DNA of 64,000 nt from Comamonadaceae bacterium CD01. GTDB taxonomy: Bacteria; Pseudomonadota; Gammaproteobacteria; Burkholderiales; Burkholderiaceae_C. The notes under the pieces are model-generated. The model made no database searches. It was not told the DNA's origin and saw only the letters and a list, made by a program, of their open reading frames with translations. How positions within the stretch are numbered: position 1 is the stretch's first letter; every line of letters starts with the position of its first letter. Location of the stretch: contig PGEI01000004.1 in NCBI GenBank assembly GCA_002894305.1, positions 1-64,000 of the forward strand, read 5' to 3'. The translations under genes were made by a program, and so were the position numbers. Shown piece after piece: positions 37,422-46,354 of this stretch.

Positions 37422-39193
37422 GGGTTTTCCTGTGCGAGTTGGTGCAAGACATGGCTGAAGGCGTCGACGGCCAGCTGCATGTCGTCGGCGGTGCTCGATT
37501 CCAGCGGGTTGTGGCTGATGCCGCTGTTCTCGCCGCGCACGAACAGCATGGCCTGGGGCAGCATCTGGTGGATCTTCATCGCGTCGTGGCCGGCGCCGCT
37601 GGGCATGCGGTGCAGCGGCAGACCCAGTGCCTGCACGGCCGCCTCCCAGCGCATCTGCCACACGGGGTTGCTGGGCGCGGCGCTGGCCTGCATCGAGCGC
37701 GTGCTCTCGTAGCGCAGGCCGCGGCGCTGGCAGATGGAGGCAAATTCGGCCAGCACGTCGGCCTCCAGCGCGTCGCGCTGCGCGTCGCTGGGCGCGCGCA
37801 TGTCCAGGCTGAACAGGCAGCGCCCCGGCACCACGTTGACCGAGCCGTTGGGCACCTGCAGCATGCCGACGGTGGCCACGCTGCCCACGTCGCGCAGCGC
37901 GCGCTGCTCGGCGTACAGCGCAAGCTCGGCGGCGGCCAGCGCGGCGTCGCGGCGGAGGTCCATTGGCGTGGTGCCGGCGTGGCTGGCCATGCCGGTGACC
38001 TGGCACTGGTAGCGGCTGCTGGCGTTGATGCTGGTGACCACGCCCAGTGGAATGCCCAGCTCGTTGAGCACCGGGCCCTGCTCGATATGCACCTCGATGA
38101 AGCCCAGGTAGCGCGCCGCATCGCGCTTGAGCCTGGGGATGTCGTCGATGCACAGGCCGGCATGCACCATGGCGTCGCGCAGCGTGATGCCGTCCGCGTC
38201 CTGCTGGTCGAGCCACGCGGGATCGAAGTCGCCGACCAGCGCGCCCGATCCGAGGAAGGTCGCCTTGTAGCGCTGGCCTTCTTCCTCGGCAAAGGCGACG
38301 AGCTCGATGCCGAACGGCAGGCGCCGCTTCTCGCGGGCCAGGGCACGCACGCAGGCCATTGGCACGAAGATACCCAGCCGGCCGTCGTACTTGCCGGCGT
38401 TTCTCACAGTGTCGTAGTGGCTGCCGGTAAGCAGGTATTTGCCGCCTTCTTGCGCCGGGTGGTAGCGGCCGACGACGTTGCCCACGGCGTCAATACTGAC
38501 TTCGTCAAAGCCCGCCTCGCGCATCCAGTGGCTGATGCGCTGGGCGCAGGCGCGGTGGGCGTCGGTCAGGTAAGTGACGGTGAGCTGGCCCAGTTCGGCA
38601 AAGCCGGCATCGCTGTGCTGGGCCAGGCGCTCGTGCCAGTCCCAGACGTCGTTGCCGAGCACGGGCTCGGCGTCGAACTTGTCGTTGAGCCGAATTTCTG
38701 CAATGCGGTGGATGTTGCGCAGCGCCTCGGCGCGCTCGAAGTCCCGGGGGTTGTCCAGGCGGCGGGCAAAGGTGTCGATGATTTGCCGCTTGGACAGGCC
38801 CAGCCCGCGCGGGCCGCGCACTGCCAGGATGAAGGGAAAGCCGAAGCGCGCGTTGTAGTCCTGGTTGAGCTGCTGGATGCGCTCGAACTCCTTTGGCGTG
38901 CAGTCGGTCAGCCCGGCCTTGTTCTGCTCGTTGGTCGATTCGGCAGTCAGCGTCTTACCGACCATGGCCTTGCCGGCCAGCTCCGGGTGGGCGCGGATCA
39001 GTTGCAGCTGGCGCTCTTCGCCCGCGGCGTCCAGCGCCTGTACCATTGCGTATTTGAGCTGCGCCAGACTGGTGAACGGGCGCCGCGCCAGCGCCGCCTC
39101 GGCAATCCAGGGCGAATGCTCGTACACGCCGTCCAGCAGTTGCACGGCTTCGGAGAGCGGGGCTGCGTTCAGTTGTTCCAGGGTCAATGCCAC
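37418..39193 (-). CDS. fused OHCU decarboxylase / allantoate amidohydrolase
   Basis: 591-residue bifunctional protein. Residues about 1-170 are an OHCU decarboxylase (UraD): IRAHPELAGK with H69, ESTNEQNKAGL and FGFPFILAVRG. This half makes S-allantoin from OHCU. Residues about 175-591 are an M20-type allantoate amidohydrolase (AllC). Its metal-site segments are TGSHYDTVRNAGKYDGRLG (H259, D261, D270), FAEEEGQ, EVHIEQGP, ASHAGTTPMDLRRDA and SGAGHDAM. The two steps flank the allantoinase reaction encoded by the gene just upstream. It starts 59 bases after puuE and overlaps the following M20 gene. Confidence 0.93.
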   Translation of the reverse strand: MALTLEQLNAAPLSEAVQLLDGVYEHSPWIAEAALARRPFTSLAQLKYAMVQALDAAGEERQLQLIRAHPELAGKAMVGKTLTAESTNEQNKAGLTDCTPKEFERIQQLNQDYNARFGFPFILAVRGPRGLGLSKRQIIDTFARRLDNPRDFERAEALRNIHRIAEIRLNDKFDAEPVLGNDVWDWHERLAQHSDAGFAELGQLTVTYLTDAHRACAQRISHWMREAGFDEVSIDAVGNVVGRYHPAQEGGKYLLTGSHYDTVRNAGKYDGRLGIFVPMACVRALAREKRRLPFGIELVAFAEEEGQRYKATFLGSGALVGDFDPAWLDQQDADGITLRDAMVHAGLCIDDIPRLKRDAARYLGFIEVHIEQGPVLNELGIPLGVVTSINASSRYQCQVTGMASHAGTTPMDLRRDAALAAAELALYAEQRALRDVGSVATVGMLQVPNGSVNVVPGRCLFSLDMRAPSDAQRDALEADVLAEFASICQRRGLRYESTRSMQASAAPSNPVWQMRWEAAVQALGLPLHRMPSGAGHDAMKIHQMLPQAMLFVRGENSGISHNPLESSTADDMQLAVDAFSHVLHQLAQENP

Positions 39194-39252
39194 GGGGAAT
39201 GTCTCCTATCGGTGTCGTTGTCGTCTTGTCGATGGGGCGCCGGCAGCGCCGG

Positions 39253-40218
39253 TCAGAGCGGTGCGGGGAAGCGCTCGGCCCAGTGGCGCGCCAGGTCGAT
39301 GCGCCGGCAGATCCAGACGCGGTCGTGGCGCTGGATGTAGTCCAGAAAGCGCTGCAGCGCGGTGATGCGCCCGGGGCGGCCCAGCAGGCGGCAGTGCATG
39401 CCGATGCTCATCATCTTGGGCGCGTTCAGGTCGTCCGGATCGCCCTCGGCGTAGAGCGTGTCGAAGCTGTCCTTCAGGTACTGGAAGAACGGGTCGGCGT
39501 GCGAGTAGCCCTGGGGCAGGGCAAAGCGCATGTCGTTGGCGTCCAACGTGTAGGGCACGATGAGCTGGTGCGCGGCGCTGCCGTCGCTCTTGCTCACTTT
39601 CATCCAGAACGGCAGGTCGTCGCCGTAGTAATCGCTGTCGTAGGCAAAGCGCCCGGCGTCGGCCACCAGGCGGTGGGTGTTGGGGCTGTCGCGGCCGGTG
39701 TACCAGCCCAGGCCGTGGTCGCCGCCGCTGCCATAGAGGTCTTCGAAGATATCCAGGCACTGCTGCATGTGGGCGCGTTCGACGGCTTCGGGCAGATCCT
39801 GGTAGTGGATCCAGCGCAGGCCGTGGCAGGCCACTTCGTGGCCCAGTTCGTCGAAGGCTTGGGCGGCCTCTCGGTGTTTTTGCAGCGCGCTGGCAATGCC
39901 GAAGACGGTCAGGTGCAGGCCCCGGCGCTCGAACTCGCGCAGGATGCGCCACACGCCGGCGCGCGCTCCGTATTCGTAGATGCCCTCCATGCTCATGTGG
40001 CGCGCTGGGTAGGCCGCGGGGTTGAACATCTCCGAGAGGAACTGCTCGCTCGCCGCGTCGCCGTGCAGCACGCAGTTTTCGCCGCCTTCCTCGTAGTTGA
40101 GCACGAACTGCACCGCAACGCGCGCCTGGCCTGGCCAGTGGGGATGGGGCGGATTGCGGCCGTAGCCGTGCAGGTCGCGGGGGTAGGGTGCGGTGGCGTC
40201 GTAGATGGGCAGGGACAT
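39253..40218 (-). CDS. puuE: allantoinase, PuuE (polysaccharide-deacetylase-like) type
   Basis: 321-residue cytoplasmic enzyme hydrolysing allantoin to allantoate. It belongs to the metal-independent PuuE type with a NodB-like fold rather than the amidohydrolase (AllB) type. Recognisable segments are DLHGYGRNPPHPHWPGQARVAV near the start, FVLNYEEGGE, GHEVACHGLRWI and the C-terminal HDRVWICRRIDLARHW. It is 12 bases after the GntR regulator and so almost certainly co-transcribed with it. Confidence 0.94.
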   Translation of the reverse strand: MSLPIYDATAPYPRDLHGYGRNPPHPHWPGQARVAVQFVLNYEEGGENCVLHGDAASEQFLSEMFNPAAYPARHMSMEGIYEYGARAGVWRILREFERRGLHLTVFGIASALQKHREAAQAFDELGHEVACHGLRWIHYQDLPEAVERAHMQQCLDIFEDLYGSGGDHGLGWYTGRDSPNTHRLVADAGRFAYDSDYYGDDLPFWMKVSKSDGSAAHQLIVPYTLDANDMRFALPQGYSHADPFFQYLKDSFDTLYAEGDPDDLNAPKMMSIGMHCRLLGRPGRITALQRFLDYIQRHDRVWICRRIDLARHWAERFPAPL

Positions 40219-40230
40219 GGGTGGGGACTT

Positions 40231-40896
40231 TCAGGAAAGCGCCAGCGACAGCTCGTTGGCCGGTTGTTCGCGGTCGTATACCAGGCTGGCCTCGACGTGC
40301 TGCAGGTGCTCGTCCATCAGGCGCACCGCGCGCTCGGCGTCGCGTGCGGCCAGTGCGTCGACGATGGCCTCGTGCTCCTCGTGCGAGTGTGCGGCGGCGC
40401 TGGCGCTCTGGTACATCAGCACGATCAGCGCGCAGCGCGAGATCAGCTCGCCCAGCAGCTGGGCGAGCACCTCGTTGCCGGTCAGCCGCGCCATGGCGAC
40501 GTGGAAGTCGGCCAGCAGTTCGCTGCGCCCGGACACGTCGGCGCGCTCCACGGCGGCCTGCTCGCGCGCCACGTGGTCGCGCAGCGCGCGAAGCTGCGCC
40601 GGTGTGCACTGGGCGGCCAGGTTGCGCGTCATCTCGGCCTCCAGCATGCGGCGCACCGCAAAGACCTGGCGCGCCTCCTCGGCCGTGGGTGCGGCGACGA
40701 AGGCGCCGCGCGCCGGCTCCAGGCGCACCAGCCGGTTTTGCGACAGCTGGAACAGCGCCTGGCGCACCAGGGTGCGCGAGACGCCGAAGTGATCGGCCAG
40801 CTTCTGCTCGGCCAGCTTGGTGCCGGGGTGCAGGCGGTGCTCGATGATGGCGCGCGTGAGCTGCTCGACGATTTGGCTGGTGGTGGTCGTTTGCAT
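40231..40896 (-). CDS. GntR-family (FCD subfamily) regulator of the urate genes
   Basis: 221-residue regulator. The winged helix (about residues 5-70) contains KLADHFGVSRTLVRQALFQL. The all-helical FCD effector domain (about 80-210) carries the histidines expected for metal/carboxylate binding (ADFHVAM, HEEHEAIVDAL, DEHLQH). The ATG at 40896 was chosen; a frame upstream to 40995 would run through the palindrome at 40918-40941. That palindrome and two related sites upstream of uraH and puuD suggest it represses itself and the pathway. The ligand could be urate, allantoin, allantoate or ureidoglycolate; this is unproven. Confidence 0.88.
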   Translation of the reverse strand: MQTTTTSQIVEQLTRAIIEHRLHPGTKLAEQKLADHFGVSRTLVRQALFQLSQNRLVRLEPARGAFVAAPTAEEARQVFAVRRMLEAEMTRNLAAQCTPAQLRALRDHVAREQAAVERADVSGRSELLADFHVAMARLTGNEVLAQLLGELISRCALIVLMYQSASAAAHSHEEHEAIVDALAARDAERAVRLMDEHLQHVEASLVYDREQPANELSLALS

Positions 40897-40917
40897 GGCG
40901 CCATGATAGCGCTGGCG

Positions 40918-40941
40918 ACCAAATGTGTATACACTTTTGGT
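40918..40941. promoter_or_regulatory. operator site 1 of the urate regulon
   Basis: A 24-bp palindrome with 11 of 12 positions matched, centred on GTATAC, with outer arms ACCAAA and TTTGGT. It contains ATGTGTATACACTTT (40923-40937), shared with sites 2 and 3. It lies 22 bases before the GntR start codon. Its core TATACA could be the -10 box of the operon. Confidence 0.8.
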
Positions 40942-41022
40942 GCACCGCAAATCCAAGGAAAACCCGGTCTGTACCGAGCCGCCAGCGCAGTACATCGGTG
41001 GCGGGCGGAAGGAGGCAGGCGG

Positions 41023-42954
41023 TCAGCCCGCCGTGGCCAGGGCAGGCTGGAGGGCGCTGTGGTGGCGGCGAACGAAGTCGGCAAACGACTGCGCCGGCAG
41101 CGCCGCCGACCAGTGAAAGCCCTGGCCGACGTCGCAGCCCAGCGTCTGCAGCAGTTGCTGCGTGGGCGCGTCTTCGACGCCCTCGGCCACGGTGCGCAGG
41201 CCCAGGCAGCGCGCCATCTCGATGATGGCGCGCACCAGCTCGCACGTTTGCGGCTCGTGCGCGATGTCGCGGGTGAACGAGCGGTCGATCTTCAGGTGCT
41301 GTACCGCCAGGCGCTGCAGATAGGCCAGGTTGGAGTAGCCGGTGCCGAAGTCGTCGATGGCCACCTGCACGCCCAGGTCGTGCAGCCGATCCAAAGTCTG
41401 GCTCAGGCGGGCGGTGTCGCCCAGCAGCACCGATTCGGTGATCTCCAGCTCGATCGATGTCGCGGTCACGCCATGCTGGCGCAGCACCTGGGTGACCGTG
41501 TGCGCCATGTCGGTGCGCAGAAACTGCAGCGGCGAGACGTTGACCGCCACGCGGATGCCGTGCAGCCCCTGCGCCTGCCAGCGCAGCAGGTCGGTGCAGG
41601 CCTGGTGCAGCGCCCAGTTGCCCAGCTGCTCGATCATTCCGGCGCGTTCGGCCACCGGGATGAAGCGCTCGGGCGAGATCCAACTCTGTTCGGGGTGGTG
41701 CCAGCGCATCAGCGCCTCGGCGCTGGTGATGCGCCCGCTGGCCAGGTCGATCTTGGGCTGGTAGTGCAGCTGCAGCTGGCCGCACTCCAGCGCGTTGCGC
41801 AGGCCGGCGCTCAGCTGCAGCTGCTCGGCCAGGCTGGCGTTCATCTGCTCGTCGAAGAAGCGAAACGTGTTGCGCCCGGCGCTCTTGGACTGGGACATGG
41901 CCAGGTCGGCGTGCTTGAGCAAGGTGGTGCCGTCGCCACCGTCGCGCGGATGGATGGCGATGCCCAGCGAACAGCTGGTGTGCACCGGCATGTCGTCCAG
42001 CGCAAAGGGCTGGTCGAACTGCGCGAGCAGCTTGTTGGCGATCGTGGTGAACGCCTGCTCGTCGCGCACGCCGCCCAGCAGTACCGCGAACTCGTCGCCT
42101 GCCAGCCGCGCCACCGTGTCGCCCGGGCGCACGCAGGCGCGCAGCCGCGTGGCCACGGCGCGCAGCAGCGCGTCCGCCCTGGCGTGGCCCAGCCCGTCGT
42201 TGATGGTTTTGAAATGGTCCAGGTCGAGGAGCATGACGCCCACCAGCGTCTGGTCGCGCTGCGCCTGGGCCAGCAGGCCGTCGAGGCGGTGCAGCGCCAG
42301 CGTGCGGTTGGGCAGGCCGGTCAGCATGTCGCGGTAGGCCAGCTCCTCGATGCGGGCGTGCGAGCGCATCAGCTCGTGCTTTTCGATGTCCAGCTGCGCC
42401 AGCAGGTGGCGCTGGTCGGCCTTGACGACCATGACGAAGATGCCGGTGGCGACCAGGATGGTGGCCAGCGCCAGTGGGCGCGAGGCGTCGATCGCGTGCG
42501 GCACGCTGGGCAGGAAGCCCAGCTGGTGCGCCCCGTACAGGCCGGCCAGTGCCGCCAGCATGACCGCCAGTAGCGCGGCCGAGAGCCGGTGCGAGCCGAA
42601 CATGCTGGCAAACAGCAGCAGGCCGGGAAAGGCGATGAAGGCTTCGTCATACAAACCCTGGCCGGCCACCATCAGCCCCAGCAGCATCAGTAGCAGAGAG
42701 CCCAGCGTCAGCCAGGCGCTGGCCATTGCCCGGTGGCGCTCGTTGAGGCGATAGGCCGCCACGAGCAGCGCGACCGTGGTCAGCTCCAGGCCGGCGGCCA
42801 GCCAGGCGCCCTTGGCCAGGTTCATCGCCGCCAGCAGCATGAAGGCGGCAAGAATGGCGGTCAGCACCTGCCGCAGCCGGGCCTGGCCAAGCACCCGCAT
42901 GGAAGACCTGCCGGCGCCTGGGGGTTGCGTGGGGTGTGTGGGGCCGTCAGACAA
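41023..42954 (-). CDS. membrane GGDEF-EAL protein (c-di-GMP synthesis/hydrolysis)
   Basis: 643 residues. About five to six membrane helices (25-178) lead into a GGDEF domain (AGDEF at about 285-289; LDLDHFKTINDGLGHARAD) and an EAL domain. The EAL domain keeps its catalytic set: EALMRW (about 413), VNVSPLQF, ELEITES, IDDFGTGYSNL (about 533), HLKIDRSF and AEGVED. Phosphodiesterase activity is therefore expected; the GGDEF half has alanine at the first position, which is often tolerated. It is clearly paralogous to the protein at 34173-36086. No dedicated sensory domain other than the membrane region is seen. Confidence 0.9.
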   Translation of the reverse strand: MSDGPTHPTQPPGAGRSSMRVLGQARLRQVLTAILAAFMLLAAMNLAKGAWLAAGLELTTVALLVAAYRLNERHRAMASAWLTLGSLLLMLLGLMVAGQGLYDEAFIAFPGLLLFASMFGSHRLSAALLAVMLAALAGLYGAHQLGFLPSVPHAIDASRPLALATILVATGIFVMVVKADQRHLLAQLDIEKHELMRSHARIEELAYRDMLTGLPNRTLALHRLDGLLAQAQRDQTLVGVMLLDLDHFKTINDGLGHARADALLRAVATRLRACVRPGDTVARLAGDEFAVLLGGVRDEQAFTTIANKLLAQFDQPFALDDMPVHTSCSLGIAIHPRDGGDGTTLLKHADLAMSQSKSAGRNTFRFFDEQMNASLAEQLQLSAGLRNALECGQLQLHYQPKIDLASGRITSAEALMRWHHPEQSWISPERFIPVAERAGMIEQLGNWALHQACTDLLRWQAQGLHGIRVAVNVSPLQFLRTDMAHTVTQVLRQHGVTATSIELEITESVLLGDTARLSQTLDRLHDLGVQVAIDDFGTGYSNLAYLQRLAVQHLKIDRSFTRDIAHEPQTCELVRAIIEMARCLGLRTVAEGVEDAPTQQLLQTLGCDVGQGFHWSAALPAQSFADFVRRHHSALQPALATAG

Positions 42955-43094
42955 GGTGCTGGGAAGGTGTTGGCGATGGGAAACTTATTGTAAATATATG
43001 TTTGTGTTTGTGAGCCATTCCCGCACTCGCCAACAGGTTCCCGGCAACCGGCTCGATCCGCCACGGCCCGGCGCGCGTGCCGGGCCGCGCCGGA

Positions 43095-44879
43095 TCAATA
43101 CCCCAGCGTGCGCCCGTCCGGGTTGCGCGGGTCGGACGCGCCGTAGAGCACGCCCTCGCGCACCTGGATGGTCTGCGTGCGCCCCATCGTGGGCTTGACG
43201 GCGATCTTGTGTCCGCGCTCGCGCAGCAGCGCCAGCGTGTCGTTGGAAAAGCCTTTCTCCAGGCGCAGCTCGTCGGGTGTCCACTGGTGATGAAAGCGCG
43301 GCGTGGCGGCGGCTTCAGAGGGGTTCATGCCGTAGTCGACGATGTTGACCAGGGTTTGCAGCACCGTGGTGATGATGCGCGGCCCGCCGGGGCTGCCGGT
43401 GACCAGCGCCACCTTGCCGTCCCTGAGCGCGATGGTGGGCGTCATCGACGACAGCGGGCGCTTGCCCGCCTGCACCGCATTGGCGTCGCCGCCGACCAAG
43501 CCGTAGGCGTTGGCCACGCCGGGCTTGGCGGCAAAGTCGTCCATCTCGTTGTTGAGCATGATGCCGGTGCCTGCTGCGACGATGCCGCTGCCGAAGTTGG
43601 TGTTCAGCGTATAGGTGACGGCCACCGCGTTGCCCGCCTTGTCGACCACCGAGAAATGCGTGGTCTGGTCGCTCTCGTAGGCCTGGGGCTGGCCCGGCTT
43701 GATGGACTGGGCCGGGCGCGCCTTTGCTGGATCGATGCCGGCGGCCAGGTGGTCGGCGTAGCGCATCGAGGTCAGGCCCTTGAGCGGCACCTTGACGAAG
43801 TCCGGGTCGCCCAGGTACTCGGCGCGGTCGGCGTAGGCCAGCTTCATCGCCTCGGTCATGTGGTGGATGCTCTGCGCGCTGTTGACGCCCCAGTCCTTCA
43901 TCGGCCAGCGCTGCATCATGTTCAGGATCTGCACCAGGTGCGCGCCGCCCGAGGACGGCGGCGGCATGGTGACGATCTCGTAGCCGCGGTAGTGGCCGCG
44001 TACTGGTTCGCGCTCGACCACCTTGTAGTTCTTCAGGTCGGCCAGCGTGATGCCGCCGGCGTGCGGCGCCATCTCGGCGGCAATTTTTTGCGCGATTGAG
44101 CCCTCGTAGAAGGCCTTGGGGCCTTCCTTGCCGATCATGCGCAGCGAGGCGGCCAGGTCTTTTTGCACCAGCAGGTCGCCCTGCTGCAGCGGCGCGCCAT
44201 TCTTCCAGAAGATGGCCTGGCTGGCCGGCCAGGGCGCCAGCGTCTTCGTCTCCTGGCGGAGCACCTTGGCCAGGGTTTCGCTGACCGGATAGCCTTTCTC
44301 GGCCAGGTCGGCGGCCGGAGCGACGACGCGCTCCAGCGGCAGGCTGCCCCAGCGCTGCAGCGCGTGCGCCAGGCCGGCAACGGTGCCGGGAACGCCGACG
44401 GCGTAGTGGGTATAGAGCGACTTGCCGTCGATCACCTTGCCCTGCGCGTCCAGGTACATGGTGCGGTGCGCGCCCTGCGGCGCCACTTCGCGAAAATCCA
44501 GCGCCACGTCGCGCCCGGTCTTCGCGTCATGCACCACCATGAAGCCGCCGCCGCCGATGTTGCCCGCATTGGGCAGCGCCACGGCCAGCGCAAAGCCCAT
44601 CGCGACGGCCGCGTCGACCGCGTTGCCCCCGGCCTTGAGCGTGTCCAGCCCGATGCGCGAGGCCAGCGCCTGCTCGCTGGCCACCATGCCGTTGTGCGCC
44701 ACCACCGAGTGGAAAATGTCCATGTCGAAGTCGTAGGCCGCTGCTGCCGCCTGGGCGGCGCTGCTTTGGACGACGGCGGGGGCGGCGGCCTGGGACGACG
44801 GGGCGGTGCTGGTGCAGCCGGCCAGGCTGGCCAGCGCCAGCGCGACGCTGGCGGCCAGCAATGTGCTGCGCAAAGTCAT
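43095..44879 (-). CDS. ggt: gamma-glutamyltransferase, probable lipoprotein form
   Basis: 594-residue Ntn-hydrolase precursor that cleaves gamma-glutamyl bonds of glutathione and related peptides. The [10 protein letters not shown] segment holds the autocatalytic threonine that starts the small subunit. [23 protein letters not shown] and PLSSMTPTI are typical. The signal peptide ends in LAGC (C22), a lipobox, so the enzyme is probably membrane-anchored in the periplasm. The ATG at 44879 follows GAGGAGAC. It diverges from uraH across a 119-base gap that contains operator site 2, so it may share purine control. A GC hairpin lies at 43064-43087 past its stop. Confidence 0.92.
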   Translation of the reverse strand: MTLRSTLLAASVALALASLAGCTSTAPSSQAAAPAVVQSSAAQAAAAAYDFDMDIFHSVVAHNGMVASEQALASRIGLDTLKAGGNAVDAAVAMGFALAVALPNAGNIGGGGFMVVHDAKTGRDVALDFREVAPQGAHRTMYLDAQGKVIDGKSLYTHYAVGVPGTVAGLAHALQRWGSLPLERVVAPAADLAEKGYPVSETLAKVLRQETKTLAPWPASQAIFWKNGAPLQQGDLLVQKDLAASLRMIGKEGPKAFYEGSIAQKIAAEMAPHAGGITLADLKNYKVVEREPVRGHYRGYEIVTMPPPSSGGAHLVQILNMMQRWPMKDWGVNSAQSIHHMTEAMKLAYADRAEYLGDPDFVKVPLKGLTSMRYADHLAAGIDPAKARPAQSIKPGQPQAYESDQTTHFSVVDKAGNAVAVTYTLNTNFGSGIVAAGTGIMLNNEMDDFAAKPGVANAYGLVGGDANAVQAGKRPLSSMTPTIALRDGKVALVTGSPGGPRIITTVLQTLVNIVDYGMNPSEAAATPRFHHQWTPDELRLEKGFSNDTLALLRERGHKIAVKPTMGRTQTIQVREGVLYGASDPRNPDGRTLGY

Positions 44880-44947
44880 GCTTGTCTCCTCGGGTTGTCG
44901 GTGGGAGCGGGCAGGGTAAACGACCGATGCCTCCATGCCAAGCGAGT

Positions 44948-44971
44948 ACAAGATTTGTATACACTTTAATT
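44948..44971. promoter_or_regulatory. operator site 2 of the urate regulon
   Basis: Contains ATTTGTATACACTTT (44953-44967), differing from site 1 in one core base; 18 of 24 positions match site 1. It lies 28 bases before the uraH start codon, between uraH and divergent ggt. The palindromic GTATAC core could serve as -10 in either direction. Confidence 0.75.
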
Positions 44972-44998
44972 TGCAACCCCAAGACAGGAGACGACACC

Positions 44999-45349
44999 AT
45001 GGGCCTGAGTACCCACGTTCTGGACACCATGCACGGCTGCCCCGCGGCCGGCATGGCGGTGGCGCTGTACGCCACCGACGGCGACGACGCCACGCTGGTC
45101 AAGCGCCTGGTGCTCAACCACGACGGCCGCACCGACGCGCCGCTGTTCGGCGACGACAGCCTGCGCACCGGCACCTACCGGCTGACCTTCGACGTGGCAG
45201 CCTACTTCAAGGCCAGGGGCGTGCAGCTGCCCGAGCCCAACTTCCTGGGCCGGGTGAACCTGGATTTCGGCATTGCCCACGCCGACCAGCATTACCACGT
45301 GCCGCTGCTGGTCAGCCCCTGGAGCTACTCCACCTACCGCGGCTCCTGA
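44999..45349 (+). CDS. uraH: 5-hydroxyisourate hydrolase (transthyretin-like)
   Basis: 116-residue enzyme opening 5-hydroxyisourate to OHCU, the step after urate oxidation. The start [19 protein letters not shown] and the C-terminal tetrapeptide YRGS are the hallmarks of this transthyretin-related family. The active-site histidines are H6 and one in [16 protein letters not shown] at 44986-44990 precedes the ATG. xdhC follows 12 bases after the stop, forming a short operon. Confidence 0.96.
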   Translation: MGLSTHVLDTMHGCPAAGMAVALYATDGDDATLVKRLVLNHDGRTDAPLFGDDSLRTGTYRLTFDVAAYFKARGVQLPEPNFLGRVNLDFGIAHADQHYHVPLLVSPWSYSTYRGS

Positions 45350-45361
45350 GCCGTGCTTCTC

Positions 45362-46225
45362 ATGGACATGAATGCCCTGGCAGTCACCGCGCTGCAGCAA
45401 CTGCTGCAAGCGCTGGCGCAGGGGCCGGCATGCCTGGTGCGGGTGCACGCGGGCAAGGGCTCGGTGCCGCGCGAGGTGGGCGCCTGGATGGCGATTGCCG
45501 CCAGCGACCCCGAGGTGCTGATCGGCACCATTGGCGGCGGCCATCTGGAACTGCAGGCCATGCGCGAGGCGCGCGAGCGCCTGGACGCGTACCTGGCCGG
45601 GCAGGGCGCGCGCGCGCCGCTGGTGCGGCAGGCGCTCGGCCCCAGCCTGGGGCAGTGCTGCGGCGGCGTGGTCACGCTGCACTATGAATGCGTGCAGGCG
45701 GGCGACATCGAGCGGCTGCGCCGCGAACTGGCCGCGCCAGGCCATCCGCTGGCGCTGTTTGGCGGCGGCCATGTCGGCCACGCCATCATGCGCGTGCTCA
45801 CGCCGCTGCCGTTCGCGATCACCTGGGTCGACAGCCGCGACGAGATCTTTCCGCCACAGCTGCCCGATTCGGTGCAGTGCGAGCATTCCGATCCGGTGCA
45901 GGCGGCGGTCGCCGACCTGGCGAGCGGCTCGATGGTGCTGATCATGAGCTTCAGCCACGCCGAGGATCTGGACATCGTCGCCGCCTGCCTGCAGCGCCAA
46001 CGCCGACAGAGCGACCTGCCGTTCATTGGCCTGATCGGCAGCAAGACCAAGTGGGCGACGTTTCGCCATCGGTTGGAGGCGCGCGGCTACACCGGGGCCG
46101 AGCTGGAGCAGGTGACCTGCCCGATCGGCGTGCCCGGCATCAGCGGCAAGCAGCCCGAGGTGATTGCCGTGGCCGTGGCGGCACAGTTGCTGATGCGGGT
46201 CAACCCTGAAATACCGGTTCGGTAA
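45362..46225 (+). CDS. xdhC: xanthine dehydrogenase accessory factor XdhC
   Basis: 287-residue chaperone that binds molybdenum cofactor and promotes its sulfuration before insertion into xanthine dehydrogenase. The N-terminal XdhC/CoxI domain has IGTIGGGHLELQAM and LGQCCGGVV. The C-terminal Rossmann domain has LALFGGGHVGHAI and IGLIGSKTKW. Start choice is uncertain: ATG 45362, ATG 45368 or GTG 45353. xdhA and xdhB are not in this window, so the enzyme it serves must be encoded elsewhere. It shares the uraH transcription unit. Confidence 0.9.
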   Translation: MDMNALAVTALQQLLQALAQGPACLVRVHAGKGSVPREVGAWMAIAASDPEVLIGTIGGGHLELQAMREARERLDAYLAGQGARAPLVRQALGPSLGQCCGGVVTLHYECVQAGDIERLRRELAAPGHPLALFGGGHVGHAIMRVLTPLPFAITWVDSRDEIFPPQLPDSVQCEHSDPVQAAVADLASGSMVLIMSFSHAEDLDIVAACLQRQRRQSDLPFIGLIGSKTKWATFRHRLEARGYTGAELEQVTCPIGVPGISGKQPEVIAVAVAAQLLMRVNPEIPVR

Positions 46226-46243
46226 TTTGTATACACTTTGAGT
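46220..46243. promoter_or_regulatory. operator site 3 of the urate regulon
   Basis: Contains ATTTGTATACACTTT (46225-46239), identical in its 15-base core to site 2; 17 of 24 positions match site 1. It starts at the xdhC stop codon and lies about 115 bases upstream of the puuD start codon. Confidence 0.75.
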
Positions 46244-46354
46244 TCACAAATTATGGTCGCAGCGGAGCGGGAGAGCAGACGGGTCTCCATGCGCGGCCGA
46301 TTCCCCTGCTCAGAGCGCCCCGCGGTGGTGAGCAGCACACAAGCGCGAAACACC

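Noticed and set aside
39187-42573. 1128-codon open frame on the + strand opposite puuE, the GntR gene and the GGDEF-EAL gene
   Set aside because: Spans three well-supported genes and the operator; low-complexity His/Gly/Val/Arg composition; no start signal of quality.
43064-43087. 9-bp GC hairpin after ggt as an intrinsic terminator
   Set aside because: The stem is perfect, but no T-tract follows on the ggt strand; mentioned with ggt rather than listed as a terminator.
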